A DNA stretch of 8,487 bases. Source: Rhizobium sp. Q54. GTDB lineage: Bacteria; Pseudomonadota; Alphaproteobacteria; SMXS01. The stretch spans positions 1-8,487 of the forward strand of contig CAMBYA010000083.1 of the NCBI GenBank assembly GCA_945872035.1. Reading direction: 5' to 3'. Positions 1-6,560 of this stretch are shown here, piece by piece. Below the pieces are notes generated by a model. It ran no database searches. It was not told the origin of the DNA and was given only the letters and a program-made list of their open reading frames with translations. Both the position numbers and the translations under genes were made by a program. Each line of letters begins with the position of its first letter. Position 1 is the stretch's first letter.

Positions 1-1
1 G

Positions 2-55
2 GCCTACGACCTGCCCAGGGGCGCCGTGGTCACCGGTGTCTATGCCCTCGCCTGA
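2..55 (+). CDS. 3' end of an unidentified gene (partial)
   Basis: An open frame runs in from the left edge and stops at TGA 53-55. It encodes the last 17 residues, AYDLPRGAVVTGVYALA. The frame reads as ordinary protein and the next gene on the other strand ends 70 nt later, so a convergent gene end is plausible. The fragment is too short to assign a family, and I do not recognise it. The hairpin at 68-95 just after the stop supports a real gene end here. Confidence 0.4.
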   Translation, partial: AYDLPRGAVVTGVYALA

Positions 56-67
56 CCGCCAAGAGGA

Positions 68-95
68 GAGCCCCGGCCGGGGAGGGCCAGGGCTC
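68..95. terminator. Hairpin between convergent genes, possible bidirectional terminator
   Basis: The arms GAGCCC-C-GGCC (68-78) and GGCC-A-GGGCTC (85-95) pair over 10 bp with one C/A mismatch around a 6-nt GGGGAG loop. An alternative 12-bp palindrome, CCCCGGCCGGGG, lies at 71-82 inside it. It sits in the 69-nt gap between the stop at 55 and the stop at 125, where a terminator serving both strands is expected. No T-tract follows on either strand, so Rho-independent termination is not certain. Confidence 0.4.
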
Positions 96-100
96 GGTCG

Positions 101-149
101 GGAACGGTACGGTGCGGGAAGCGTTCAGGGGTTCTGAATGTACCGTTCC
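101..149. repeat. Perfect 10-bp inverted repeat across the Rieske gene stop codon
   Basis: GGAACGGTAC (101-110) and GTACCGTTCC (140-149) are exact reverse complements 29 nt apart. The spacer contains a second small stem, TTCAG (124-128) with CTGAA (134-138), so a nested hairpin can form. The right arm lies inside the last codons of the oxygenase gene and the left arm lies beyond its stop. Together with the hairpin at 68-95 it may stabilise the mRNA 3' end or help terminate transcription. No T-tract is seen. Confidence 0.55.
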
Positions 150-1519
150 AGGCTTCTGTGGAGATCGCGGATCCGGCTTTCCTGGTAGTTGCCGACTGTG
201 ACCGCGTTCTTGCCGATGGTCGTCGCGTGCAGGCCTTCCTGGACGAAGGGGATGTTCGACATGTCCTGGTCGAAGACCGCACCCAGGCCGCCAAGTTCCC
301 TGGCGTCGGCCCATACCTCGTCGTCGCGCATGACATGCACGGGAACCGGCGCGGGCCGGGGCCTGGCGGGATCGACCCGGTGCAGGATCATGATCTCGAC
401 GATCGCCGATTCCGGATTGTTACCGTCGGGCCGGAACCGGTAGATGATGTTCGGGCTGAAGCCTCCCCACGGGAAGAAGTTGGGGAACACGAAGTACTGG
501 ATGGCGTCGAGCATCTCGCTGTCCGACGCATCGCCGAAGTCCACCCCCGTCAGTTCCTTGCAACGCTGACGCGCCACGTCGGCCATGAACTGGCGCGCGC
601 TCTGGCCTTCCGGCAGCGTCAGGCTGCCGACGGCGCCGACCTGGCGGCCTGACGTGTTCACCATGGCGTCCACGGTCTGCTGTCCCGGGCACGCCTGCAG
701 GTGAGGGCTGGGCACGCCCATCGGCGTGATCATGCGGTTGAAATTCTGGCCCTCGTAGTTGTCGTACTGGGTATTCGCATCCGCGGTATGCGGCATGATC
801 TGGGGATGCGTGTCGATGACGTGGTAACTCTCGATGAACGCCTCGGCGCAGACTTTCCAGTTGGCCGGCATGCGCTTCCTGACATGCACCGCCTTGTAGC
901 AGTCCTCGAGCTTCCACCGCCTGAAGTGATCGGGGAGATCGCCGAGGAAGCTCTCCAGCGGCTCGCAGTCCGGGTCCGGATTGATGAAGACGAAGCCGCC
1001 CCAGGTTCCCACGCGCGCCTCGGGCAGCCGCCCGTTCTCGGCGGTGACGTGGGGAAAATCCCAGCGGCACGGGATTTCGGTCAACGCACCCGCGATATCC
1101 CACGTCCAGCCATGATAGGGGCAGCGGAAGCTGGAGACCGATCCGTCCTCGGTCCGCAGCTTGCGGGCACGGTGCAGGCAGGCGTTGACGAACGCCTTGA
1201 TCTCGTCGGCGGCAGTGCGGATGACGATGAACGACAGGCCGACGATGTCGTAGACCACATGGTCGCCGACCTCGGGGATTTCCTCCTCGCGGCAGGCCAT
1301 CTGCCAGACCTTCTTCCAGACTCCTTCGACCTCGCGGTCGTGCCACTCGCGCGAGAAGTAGCGGTCGGCCGGAATGTCGTCCGAGCCCACATAGGTGTAG
1401 CCCTGCTTGCGGAGCACCTCCGGGATCGGCCGCGTATCGCGGTCCAGAATGTCCTGAACGGACGGCGCATCGCACCGCGCGTCGCCGGCCTTGAGTCCCT
1501 TCGGTGTCTGGATGTTCAT
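125..1519 (-). CDS. Rieske non-heme iron aromatic ring-hydroxylating oxygenase, alpha subunit
   Basis: This 464-residue protein is the catalytic subunit of a Rieske oxygenase, which uses O2 and electrons from a ferredoxin/reductase to hydroxylate an aromatic or other hydrophobic ring in the cytoplasm. The Rieske [2Fe-2S] ligands are C114-L-H116 and C133-P-Y-H136, 17 residues apart as usual. The mononuclear iron site shows E230-S-Y-H233 and H238. D419 in the FDQDMSN segment aligns with the third ligand of naphthalene dioxygenase. E230 stands where that enzyme has the Asp bridging the two metal centres, and A118 replaces the usual Gly of the CxHRG motif. The length fits the family. No beta subunit, ferredoxin or reductase is in the window, so electron-transfer partners must lie elsewhere and the substrate is unknown. 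I chose ATG 1519 because the upstream in-frame ATG at 1576 overlaps an FNR-type box and would add 19 residues with no family-like features. The Shine-Dalgarno sequence at 1519 is weak. A separate promoter lies upstream of the gene. Confidence 0.93.
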   Translation of the reverse strand: MNIQTPKGLKAGDARCDAPSVQDILDRDTRPIPEVLRKQGYTYVGSDDIPADRYFSREWHDREVEGVWKKVWQMACREEEIPEVGDHVVYDIVGLSFIVIRTAADEIKAFVNACLHRARKLRTEDGSVSSFRCPYHGWTWDIAGALTEIPCRWDFPHVTAENGRLPEARVGTWGGFVFINPDPDCEPLESFLGDLPDHFRRWKLEDCYKAVHVRKRMPANWKVCAEAFIESYHVIDTHPQIMPHTADANTQYDNYEGQNFNRMITPMGVPSPHLQACPGQQTVDAMVNTSGRQVGAVGSLTLPEGQSARQFMADVARQRCKELTGVDFGDASDSEMLDAIQYFVFPNFFPWGGFSPNIIYRFRPDGNNPESAIVEIMILHRVDPARPRPAPVPVHVMRDDEVWADARELGGLGAVFDQDMSNIPFVQEGLHATTIGKNAVTVGNYQESRIRDLHRSLERYIQNP

Positions 1520-1547
1520 GGTGCCCGCCGCTGCTGTTTCCCCAGCC

Positions 1548-1553
1548 AGTAGA
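1548..1553 (-). promoter_or_regulatory. Candidate -10 element of the Rieske oxygenase promoter
   Basis: On the minus strand this reads TCTACT, a 4/6 match to TATAAT. A start point 7 nt downstream (about 1541) would give a 22-nt leader before ATG 1519 and place the FNR-type box centre exactly at -41.5. No good -35 hexamer is seen, as is common in promoters activated from this position. The assignment rests on this geometry; the hexamer alone is weak. Confidence 0.4.
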
Positions 1554-1575
1554 GCGGGGATCGGCGCGCGTTCCA

Positions 1576-1589
1576 TTGATCGTGATCAA
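1576..1589 (-). promoter_or_regulatory. FNR/FixK-type binding site (TTGAT-N4-ATCAA)
   Basis: The minus strand reads TTGATCACGATCAA, a perfect match to the symmetric consensus of the CRP/FNR-superfamily regulators FNR, FnrL, Anr and FixK. It lies in the 104-bp gap between the RND pump stop and the oxygenase start, 57 nt upstream of ATG 1519. Its centre is 41 bp from the start point implied by the -10-like hexamer at 1548-1553, the typical position for class II activation. The pump gene ends upstream on the same strand, so the Rieske gene is the only sensible target. Which regulator binds, and whether it activates or represses, cannot be read from the sequence. Confidence 0.65.
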
Positions 1590-1623
1590 CGAACCTGGAG
1601 CGCAATACAATTTTTGCCCGGTT

Positions 1624-4600
1624 CTATTCGGCGGGGGCGGTCCGCTTGCGGGGCAGGCGCTCGAGAAGACGCTTCAACGGCTTGCCCGCGTCGGCCACCA
1701 GCGTGTACGCGACCGGCACGACGAGCAACGTCAGGAAGGTGGACGACAGCAGCCCGCCGATCACCAGGACGCCCATGGGACGGCGCCACTCCGCGCCGTC
1801 GGACGTGGCCAGTGCGATCGGGATCATGCCGAAAATCGCCGCCAGCGCGGTCATCAGGATCGGCCGCAGGCGCAGTGGCGCGGCGGCCCGCATGGCCTCG
1901 ATCGCCGTCAGGCCGCGGTCCCGGAACTGGTTGGCATACTCGACCAGCAGGATGCCGTTCTTCATCACCAGGCCCATCAGCACGATCAGGCCGATCTGCG
2001 CGAACAGGCTGAGGCCGCTGCCGTCCAGCCAGATCAACAGGAACGCGCCGATGAAGGCGAGCGGCGCGCACAGCATCATGATCGCCGGCTGGACGAAGCT
2101 GTCGAACTGGCTGGCCAGCACCATGTAGATCACCAGCAGCGCCATCAGGAAGGCGAAGCCGATGGCGGCGGACGATTCCTTCATGGTCTTGACCATGCCC
2201 TCGGACCGGACCGAATAGCCGGGAGGAAGCTCCATCCCCGAGGCCAGCCGCTGCAACTCGGCGTCGGCCTGGCCCAGCGTGACGCCGGTGCTGTTCGCGC
2301 CGGTCACGCCGACCATGCGGCTGCGGTCCATGCGGGTGATCTCGACCGGGCCATTGCCGATGGTCAGGCGGGCCACGTTGTCGAGGTCGACCAGTGCGCC
2401 GCCGGCGCTGGGAATCTGGAGCAGGCTCAGCCGCGACAGGTCGTCGCGCTGCGGCTCCTCCAGCCGCACCCGGACGTCATAGCGTTCGCCGCCCTCCTGG
2501 TACGTGCCGACATCGACGCCGCCGACCAGCGCCCGGACCGTCCCGGCCAGACTGTCGACCGATACGCCCAGATCGGCGGCGGTTTGGCGGTCCACATGCA
2601 CCTGCAACTCGGGCTTGCCGGCCTCGAACGAGGTCTTCACGTCCTGGAATACCGGCAGCCGGCGCATCTTCGACGCCAGCTCCTGGGCGAGCCTGTCGAG
2701 CTCGCCCAGATCCTGGCCCTGGAACATCTCGTCGATGGGCTGGGCGGCGCCCGCGCCGCCCGACACCCAGGGGATCTCGGCCAGCTTCACCGACTTCAGC
2801 GCGTCGCCGTGACGCCGCATGGCGGCGCGGACCTTGTCCATGATCTGGAACTGGGTCAGATCGCGGTCGCGCTTGGGCGTCAGGCCCACATAGAAGTCGG
2901 CCCTGTTCACCTTGTTCTGCACGCCGGCGCCGACGGTCAGGAACACCGAGGCGACGCCCTCGATCTTCTCCACGTCACGGGCGATGGTCTGCGCTACCTG
3001 CCGCGTCTGCTCGATGCCGGCGCCGAGCGGCAGCTCGATTTCGGCGGTGAATTCGCTGCGATCGGTCTGGGGCATGAACTCGTTCGGCACCTGGCCGGCG
3101 ACCAGGCCGCCCAGCATCACCGCCCCGAACAGCGCGGCCATGGCCACCCAGCGGCGGCGCAGGGTGGCGTCTAGCAACCGGCCATAGGCCCCTTCCAGCC
3201 GCGAATGCAGGACTTCCAGCCGCTGCAGCACGCCGCCATGCCCGTCGCTCTTGCTAAGGAAGCGCGAGCTCAGCATGGGGGTCAGCGTTATCGACACCAG
3301 GAACGAGACCGCTACCGCGAAGGAGACGGTCAGGCCGTACTGGAAGAAGAACGAGCCGACCAGGCCTTCCATGAAGGCGATCGGCACGAACACCGCGATC
3401 ACGGTGAGCGTGCCCGCCAGCACCGCCGCGCCGACCTGGCGCACGCCCTCGGACGCAGCCTCCATGGGCGGCTTTCCCTCCTCGATCAGGCGGTGGATGC
3501 TCTCGACCACCACGATGGCGTCGTCGACCAGCAGGCCGACCGACACCGACAGCGCCATCATGGTCAGCATGTTGAGGGTGAAGCCGCAGACATAGAACGC
3601 GAAGAAGGTCGCGATCACCGATGTCGGAATGGCGATGGCGACGATCACCGTGCTGCGCGGGTTGAGCAGGAACAGGAAGGTAATGATCACCGCCAGCACG
3701 CCGCCGAGCACCATGTCCAGCGTCACGTCGCGAATCGACGACTGGATGAACCGGGCCACGTCCTTGGCGACGACCATCCGCACGCCCGCCGGCGCCTCGG
3801 CCTGAAGCTCGCCCAGCGCCTCGCGCACCGCCTCGGCGACGGCCACCGTGTTCTTGCCGGATTGGCGCCTGATCTCCAGCGACACGCCGCGCTGGCCGCC
3901 CAGCTCGGCGTAGGTGCGCTCGTCCTCCATGCCGTCCTCGACCCGGGCGACATCGCGCAGCCAGATCGGCGACCCGTCGCGGAACGCGACCGCCACGTTG
4001 CCGAACTCGGCGACGGATTCCACCTCGCCCTTGGTCTTGACCGAGAACTCGCGCGTGCCGCCCCCCGACTCGAGCCGGCCGCCGGGAATCTCGGCATGCT
4101 CCGAGCCGATGGCGGCGATCACCTGCTGGGCCGACACGCCGAAGCCGCGCAGCCGGTCGATGTCGAGCCACACCCGGACCTCGCGGTCGCGGCCGCCGAC
4201 CAGTTCCACCGATCCGACGCCGGGTATGCGCTGCAGCGCTTCCTTGACCGTGTCGTCGGCATAGAGCGTCAGGTCGCGGATGGGCAGGTCGCCCGCCACC
4301 AGCACCGACATGATCGGTTCGGAATCCGGGTCGACCTTGTCGACGATGGGCGGCTCGGTCTCCTTCGGGATATCGCCTCGGGCCAGCGCGATCTTATCGC
4401 GGACCTCCTGGCTCTTGATGTCCACGTTCTCCGACAGCTCGAACTCGATGAAGATCTGGCTCAGGCCTTCCGAGCTGACCGATCGCATGGTCTTGATGCC
4501 GGAAATGGTGTTGAGCTTCTCCTCGATCGGGTCGGTGACCTCGGTCTCGATGGTCTCGGGCGTGGCGCCCTCCAGCACCGTCGACACGGCGACGAAGGGA

Positions 4601-4725
4601 TACTCGACGCGCGGGAACAGGTCGATGCCGACCCGGCCCAGCGACAGCGCGCCCAGCGCCACCAGCCCCGCGATCAGCATGACCGCGAAGACCGGCCGCC
4701 TGATGCAGAAGTCAGCGAGACCCAT
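1624..4725 (-). CDS. RND-family (HAE1/AcrB-like) efflux pump inner-membrane permease
   Basis: This 1033-residue, full-length homotrimeric proton/drug antiporter takes hydrophobic compounds from the periplasm or inner leaflet and passes them to an outer-membrane channel. TM1 lies at about 10-30, followed by a large periplasmic loop (about 31-335), a block of membrane helices (about 336-482), TM7 (about 527-545), a second periplasmic loop (about 546-850) and the last TM block (about 852-1010). The proton-relay residues match AcrB: D401-D402 in GLLVDDAIVVVE (AcrB D407/D408), K922 in MKNGILLVEY (K940), and R952 and T959 in RLRPILMT (R971/T978). The pump should therefore be active. These acidic and lysine residues and the HAE1-like loops argue for organic substrates over metal ions, but the substrate is not identifiable. 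ATG 4725 has a GGAAG ribosome-binding site 7 nt upstream and overlaps the fusion-protein gene by 14 nt, indicating translational coupling. The stop is TAG at 1624-1626. No outer-membrane factor gene is nearby, so a TolC-like protein encoded elsewhere is presumably used. Confidence 0.96.
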   Translation of the reverse strand: MGLADFCIRRPVFAVMLIAGLVALGALSLGRVGIDLFPRVEYPFVAVSTVLEGATPETIETEVTDPIEEKLNTISGIKTMRSVSSEGLSQIFIEFELSENVDIKSQEVRDKIALARGDIPKETEPPIVDKVDPDSEPIMSVLVAGDLPIRDLTLYADDTVKEALQRIPGVGSVELVGGRDREVRVWLDIDRLRGFGVSAQQVIAAIGSEHAEIPGGRLESGGGTREFSVKTKGEVESVAEFGNVAVAFRDGSPIWLRDVARVEDGMEDERTYAELGGQRGVSLEIRRQSGKNTVAVAEAVREALGELQAEAPAGVRMVVAKDVARFIQSSIRDVTLDMVLGGVLAVIITFLFLLNPRSTVIVAIAIPTSVIATFFAFYVCGFTLNMLTMMALSVSVGLLVDDAIVVVESIHRLIEEGKPPMEAASEGVRQVGAAVLAGTLTVIAVFVPIAFMEGLVGSFFFQYGLTVSFAVAVSFLVSITLTPMLSSRFLSKSDGHGGVLQRLEVLHSRLEGAYGRLLDATLRRRWVAMAALFGAVMLGGLVAGQVPNEFMPQTDRSEFTAEIELPLGAGIEQTRQVAQTIARDVEKIEGVASVFLTVGAGVQNKVNRADFYVGLTPKRDRDLTQFQIMDKVRAAMRRHGDALKSVKLAEIPWVSGGAGAAQPIDEMFQGQDLGELDRLAQELASKMRRLPVFQDVKTSFEAGKPELQVHVDRQTAADLGVSVDSLAGTVRALVGGVDVGTYQEGGERYDVRVRLEEPQRDDLSRLSLLQIPSAGGALVDLDNVARLTIGNGPVEITRMDRSRMVGVTGANSTGVTLGQADAELQRLASGMELPPGYSVRSEGMVKTMKESSAAIGFAFLMALLVIYMVLASQFDSFVQPAIMMLCAPLAFIGAFLLIWLDGSGLSLFAQIGLIVLMGLVMKNGILLVEYANQFRDRGLTAIEAMRAAAPLRLRPILMTALAAIFGMIPIALATSDGAEWRRPMGVLVIGGLLSSTFLTLLVVPVAYTLVADAGKPLKRLLERLPRKRTAPAE

Positions 4726-5800
4726 CGGCCGTCTTCCGGATGATGACGGGCGTGCCGTCCTTGAGCTCCGCCAGCGCCGGCCCGGCCAGCGCGGCCTCGC
4801 CCGGCTTCAGGCCCGAAAGCACCTCAACCAGCGCCGAGTCCACGTCACGGACCTTTACCGCCCGCCGGCTCGCCACATTGTCCCGCGCCACGTAGACGTA
4901 GCTGTCGCCCGCCGGGCCGAGCACGGCCGCGCGCTCCAGCACCGCCGCGCGCCTTGGCGACGGGTGCAGGGTCAGTTTGGCGAACAGCCCCGGCTTGATG
5001 GCCAGATCCGGGTTCGGCAGATGGAGTCTGATCTCCACGCTCCTGGTGCGGGCGTCGACCTTGTCGTTGATCACGCCGAGCGTGGCCTCGACCGGCGCCG
5101 GCACGCCTTCGACGGCGACGGTCACGCGGGTCTCGGGGCGCAACCTGGACAGGTGGACGGCCGCCACCTGGGCGATCACCTCGACCGTGTCGAGCTTGGC
5201 CACCTCTACCACCGGCGTGTTCGACGTCGCGACCTGGATCATGGTCCCCTCATCGACGAAGCGGCCGGTGACGATTCCGTCGTAAGGGGCGGTGACCGTC
5301 GCGTCGGCCAGGTTCTGCCTGGCCTGCGCCAGCGAGGCTTCCGCCATGCCGAGGCGCGCGCGGGCGGTGTCGAAACGGGCCTGCACCTCGTCCATCCGGC
5401 CTTGGGAGACGACGCCCTTGCCACGCAGCGAGACGGCACGCTCCAGGTCGCCCGAGGCCTGCTTCAGCTCGGCCTGGGCAAGCGCCAGCGCCTGCTCCTG
5501 CTCGTTCAGCCGGTTGCGGTAGTCGGCCGGGCGGGTGCGAAACAGCGGCTGGCCGATGCTCACCCGGTCGCCCACGTCGACGAATACGGCGTCGATGGTG
5601 CCGTCGACCCTCGGCTTTATCTCGGTGATCTTGTCGGCATGGACCTCGCCGGTCGCCATGATCGGGTTGACCACGTCCTGCTCGCGCACCATGGCCGTGG
5701 AAAGCATCAACGGCTCGGCGGCGGGCGCCGTCGCCGACTTTCCATCGCCGCAGGCGGCGAGCAGCGCGCAAATCAGCAGCGTCGAGGCAGGGCGGATCAT
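4712..5800 (-). CDS. Periplasmic membrane-fusion (adaptor) lipoprotein of RND efflux pump
   Basis: This 362-residue adaptor links the RND permease to the outer-membrane channel. The N-terminus is a lipoprotein signal: MIRP, a hydrophobic stretch, and the lipobox L14-A15-A16-C17, so mature Cys17 is lipid-anchored at the periplasmic face. The domains follow the HlyD/AcrA order. The first lipoyl half is at about 57-88 (KITEIKPRVDGTID then VFVDVGDRVSIGQPLF). An alpha-helical coiled-coil hairpin rich in Ala, Gln and Leu spans about 95-165. The second lipoyl half is at about 168-200 (TVTAPYDGIVTGRFVDEG), the beta-barrel at about 203-280, and the membrane-proximal domain at about 285-355. Start ATG 5800 is preferred over the in-frame ATG at 5914, because the longer form would bury the signal peptide behind 38 non-hydrophobic residues and run deep into tetR. 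The ATG overlaps the tetR stop as ATGA, and GGAAAGG lies 8 nt upstream. The gene in turn overlaps the pump gene by 14 nt, so all three are one operon. Confidence 0.94.
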   Translation of the reverse strand: MIRPASTLLICALLAACGDGKSATAPAAEPLMLSTAMVREQDVVNPIMATGEVHADKITEIKPRVDGTIDAVFVDVGDRVSIGQPLFRTRPADYRNRLNEQEQALALAQAELKQASGDLERAVSLRGKGVVSQGRMDEVQARFDTARARLGMAEASLAQARQNLADATVTAPYDGIVTGRFVDEGTMIQVATSNTPVVEVAKLDTVEVIAQVAAVHLSRLRPETRVTVAVEGVPAPVEATLGVINDKVDARTRSVEIRLHLPNPDLAIKPGLFAKLTLHPSPRRAAVLERAAVLGPAGDSYVYVARDNVASRRAVKVRDVDSALVEVLSGLKPGEAALAGPALAELKDGTPVIIRKTADGSR

Positions 5801-6399
5801 GGGCGAGGCCTTTCCATCCGGCCCAGCAGCTCCTCCGCCAGGTTGTCGGCCAGTACCGAGGTATCGGTGGTCAGTGACGGATCGAGCACCGGGAACACCG
5901 GGGCGAATACGCAATAGCCGTGGATCAGCGAGATCAGGTAGGCGGCGGTCTGGGCGCCGTCGCCGCCGGGCGCCAGTTCGGTGAGCAGCGCGGCCATGTG
6001 GGCGAACGGCCGGCCGAACACATCGCCGACCAGCCGCTCGAATCGCCTGATGTCGCCATCGAGCAACTCGCGCTGCAGCAGGCGTGCGGCGACCGGATCG
6101 CCCGCCGTCGCCTGCACCAGCGCCGACACCATCTCCTTCAGCCGCTCCCGCGGCGCGCCGGTCGCCTTCAGCGCGTCCTCCACCAGCGCGGCGCGGCGGC
6201 TGAACACCAGAGCCAGGGCCGCGAAGTAAAGCGCTTCCTTGTCGGCGTAGTGGTTGTAGAGGCTGGCGGCCTTGATGCCGACGGCGTCGGCGATATCGCG
6301 CACCGAGACACCGGCGAAACCGCGGTCCGCGAACAGCGGCGCGGCGGCCGCGGCGATACGGTCCCGGGTCGTGAAATCGGCGGCGATGGAGACTGACAT
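5797..6399 (-). CDS. TetR/AcrR-family transcriptional repressor of the efflux operon
   Basis: This 200-residue one-component regulator has an N-terminal DNA-binding domain (about 10-57). The sequence TRDRIAAAAAPLFADRGFAG is followed by the helix-turn-helix VSVRDIADAVGIKAASLYNHYADKEAL, a near-textbook TetR signature with Y48 and Y51 in the recognition-helix region. The variable C-terminal ligand and dimerisation domain (about 60-195) is rich in Ala and Leu; its inducer cannot be predicted. The gene is the first of a tetR-MFP-RND operon: its TGA overlaps the next ATG by 4 nt. A perfect palindrome 11 nt upstream of the start overlaps the predicted transcription start, so autorepression that also controls the pump is likely. 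ATG 6399 is taken as the start; a TTG two codons upstream (6405) is possible but less likely. An AGG at about -12 could act as a weak ribosome-binding site. Confidence 0.94.
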   Translation of the reverse strand: MSVSIAADFTTRDRIAAAAAPLFADRGFAGVSVRDIADAVGIKAASLYNHYADKEALYFAALALVFSRRAALVEDALKATGAPRERLKEMVSALVQATAGDPVAARLLQRELLDGDIRRFERLVGDVFGRPFAHMAALLTELAPGGDGAQTAAYLISLIHGYCVFAPVFPVLDPSLTTDTSVLADNLAEELLGRMERPRP

Positions 6400-6409
6400 G
6401 CCCAAGCCT

Positions 6410-6427
6410 AACTAACGTTCGTTAGTT
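6410..6427. promoter_or_regulatory. Palindromic operator, probable binding site of the adjacent TetR
   Basis: AACTAACGTTCGTTAGTT has perfect 8-bp arms around a TT centre, the size and symmetry expected for a TetR-family dimer site. It lies 11 nt upstream of the tetR ATG and covers about -5 to +14 of the promoter predicted at 6430-6458, so a bound repressor would block initiation of the tetR-MFP-RND transcript. It is about 94 nt from the predicted start point of the divergent dehydrogenase gene, so direct control of that gene is less obvious. No second copy is seen in the window. Confidence 0.85.
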
Positions 6428-6429
6428 TC

Positions 6430-6458
6430 ACTATGGACAAGCTGGAAAACCCTGTCAA
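6430..6458 (-). promoter_or_regulatory. Sigma-70-type promoter of the tetR-MFP-RND operon
   Basis: The minus strand shows a perfect -35 TTGACA (6453-6458), a 17-nt spacer and a -10 CATAGT (6430-6435, 4/6). The start point would fall near 6423, inside the palindromic operator, leaving a leader of about 24 nt before ATG 6399. A consensus -35 with ideal spacing suggests strong transcription when the repressor is released. Confidence 0.7.
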
Positions 6459-6485
6459 TGCGGATGATGCCGGCCATGTTGCCGA

Positions 6486-6514
6486 TTTACCGGGCCCCCC
6501 GGTGTCCCTAGACT
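6486..6514 (+). promoter_or_regulatory. Candidate promoter of the dehydrogenase-peptidase unit
   Basis: TTTACC (6486-6491, 4/6 to the -35 consensus) and TAGACT (6509-6514, 4/6 to the -10) are 17 nt apart. The implied start near 6521 gives a 40-nt leader to ATG 6561. The match is moderate and rests on spacing. A 15-nt inverted repeat fills part of the spacer. Confidence 0.35.
6489..6503. repeat. Short perfect inverted repeat in the dehydrogenase promoter spacer
   Basis: ACCGGG (6489-6494) and CCCGGT (6498-6503) are exact reverse complements separated by CCC. The repeat lies between the candidate -35 and -10 elements, where a bound regulator could act. It is unlike the TetR operator at 6410-6427. 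In GC-rich DNA a 6-bp repeat may arise by chance. Confidence 0.3.
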
Positions 6515-6560
6515 GGCGCGGAAACGAAACGGGCCCGGATGCGGGTGGGAAGGGGATTCG

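Noticed and set aside
158..1552. Plus-strand frames (158-652 and 701-1552) opposite the Rieske gene
   Set aside because: Mirror-frame artefacts. The minus strand has clear Rieske and iron-binding motifs throughout.
1520..1576. Extension of the Rieske protein to the ATG at 1576
   Set aside because: This ATG overlaps the FNR-type box and lies upstream of the inferred transcription start. The added 19 residues show no conserved features.
5801..5914. Extension of the fusion protein to the ATG at 5914
   Set aside because: It would place 38 polar residues before a clear lipoprotein signal and overlap the tetR coding region by over 100 nt. ATG 5800 has a good ribosome-binding site and an ATGA overlap.
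1504..5917. Long open frames on the plus strand opposite the pump and fusion-protein genes (for example 1504-3174, 3205-4743 and 4280-5917)
   Set aside because: Their translations are rich in His, Arg, Gln, Asp and Ala with no recognisable domain, as expected for the mirror frame of GC-rich genes. The minus-strand proteins have complete, well-conserved RND and HlyD features.
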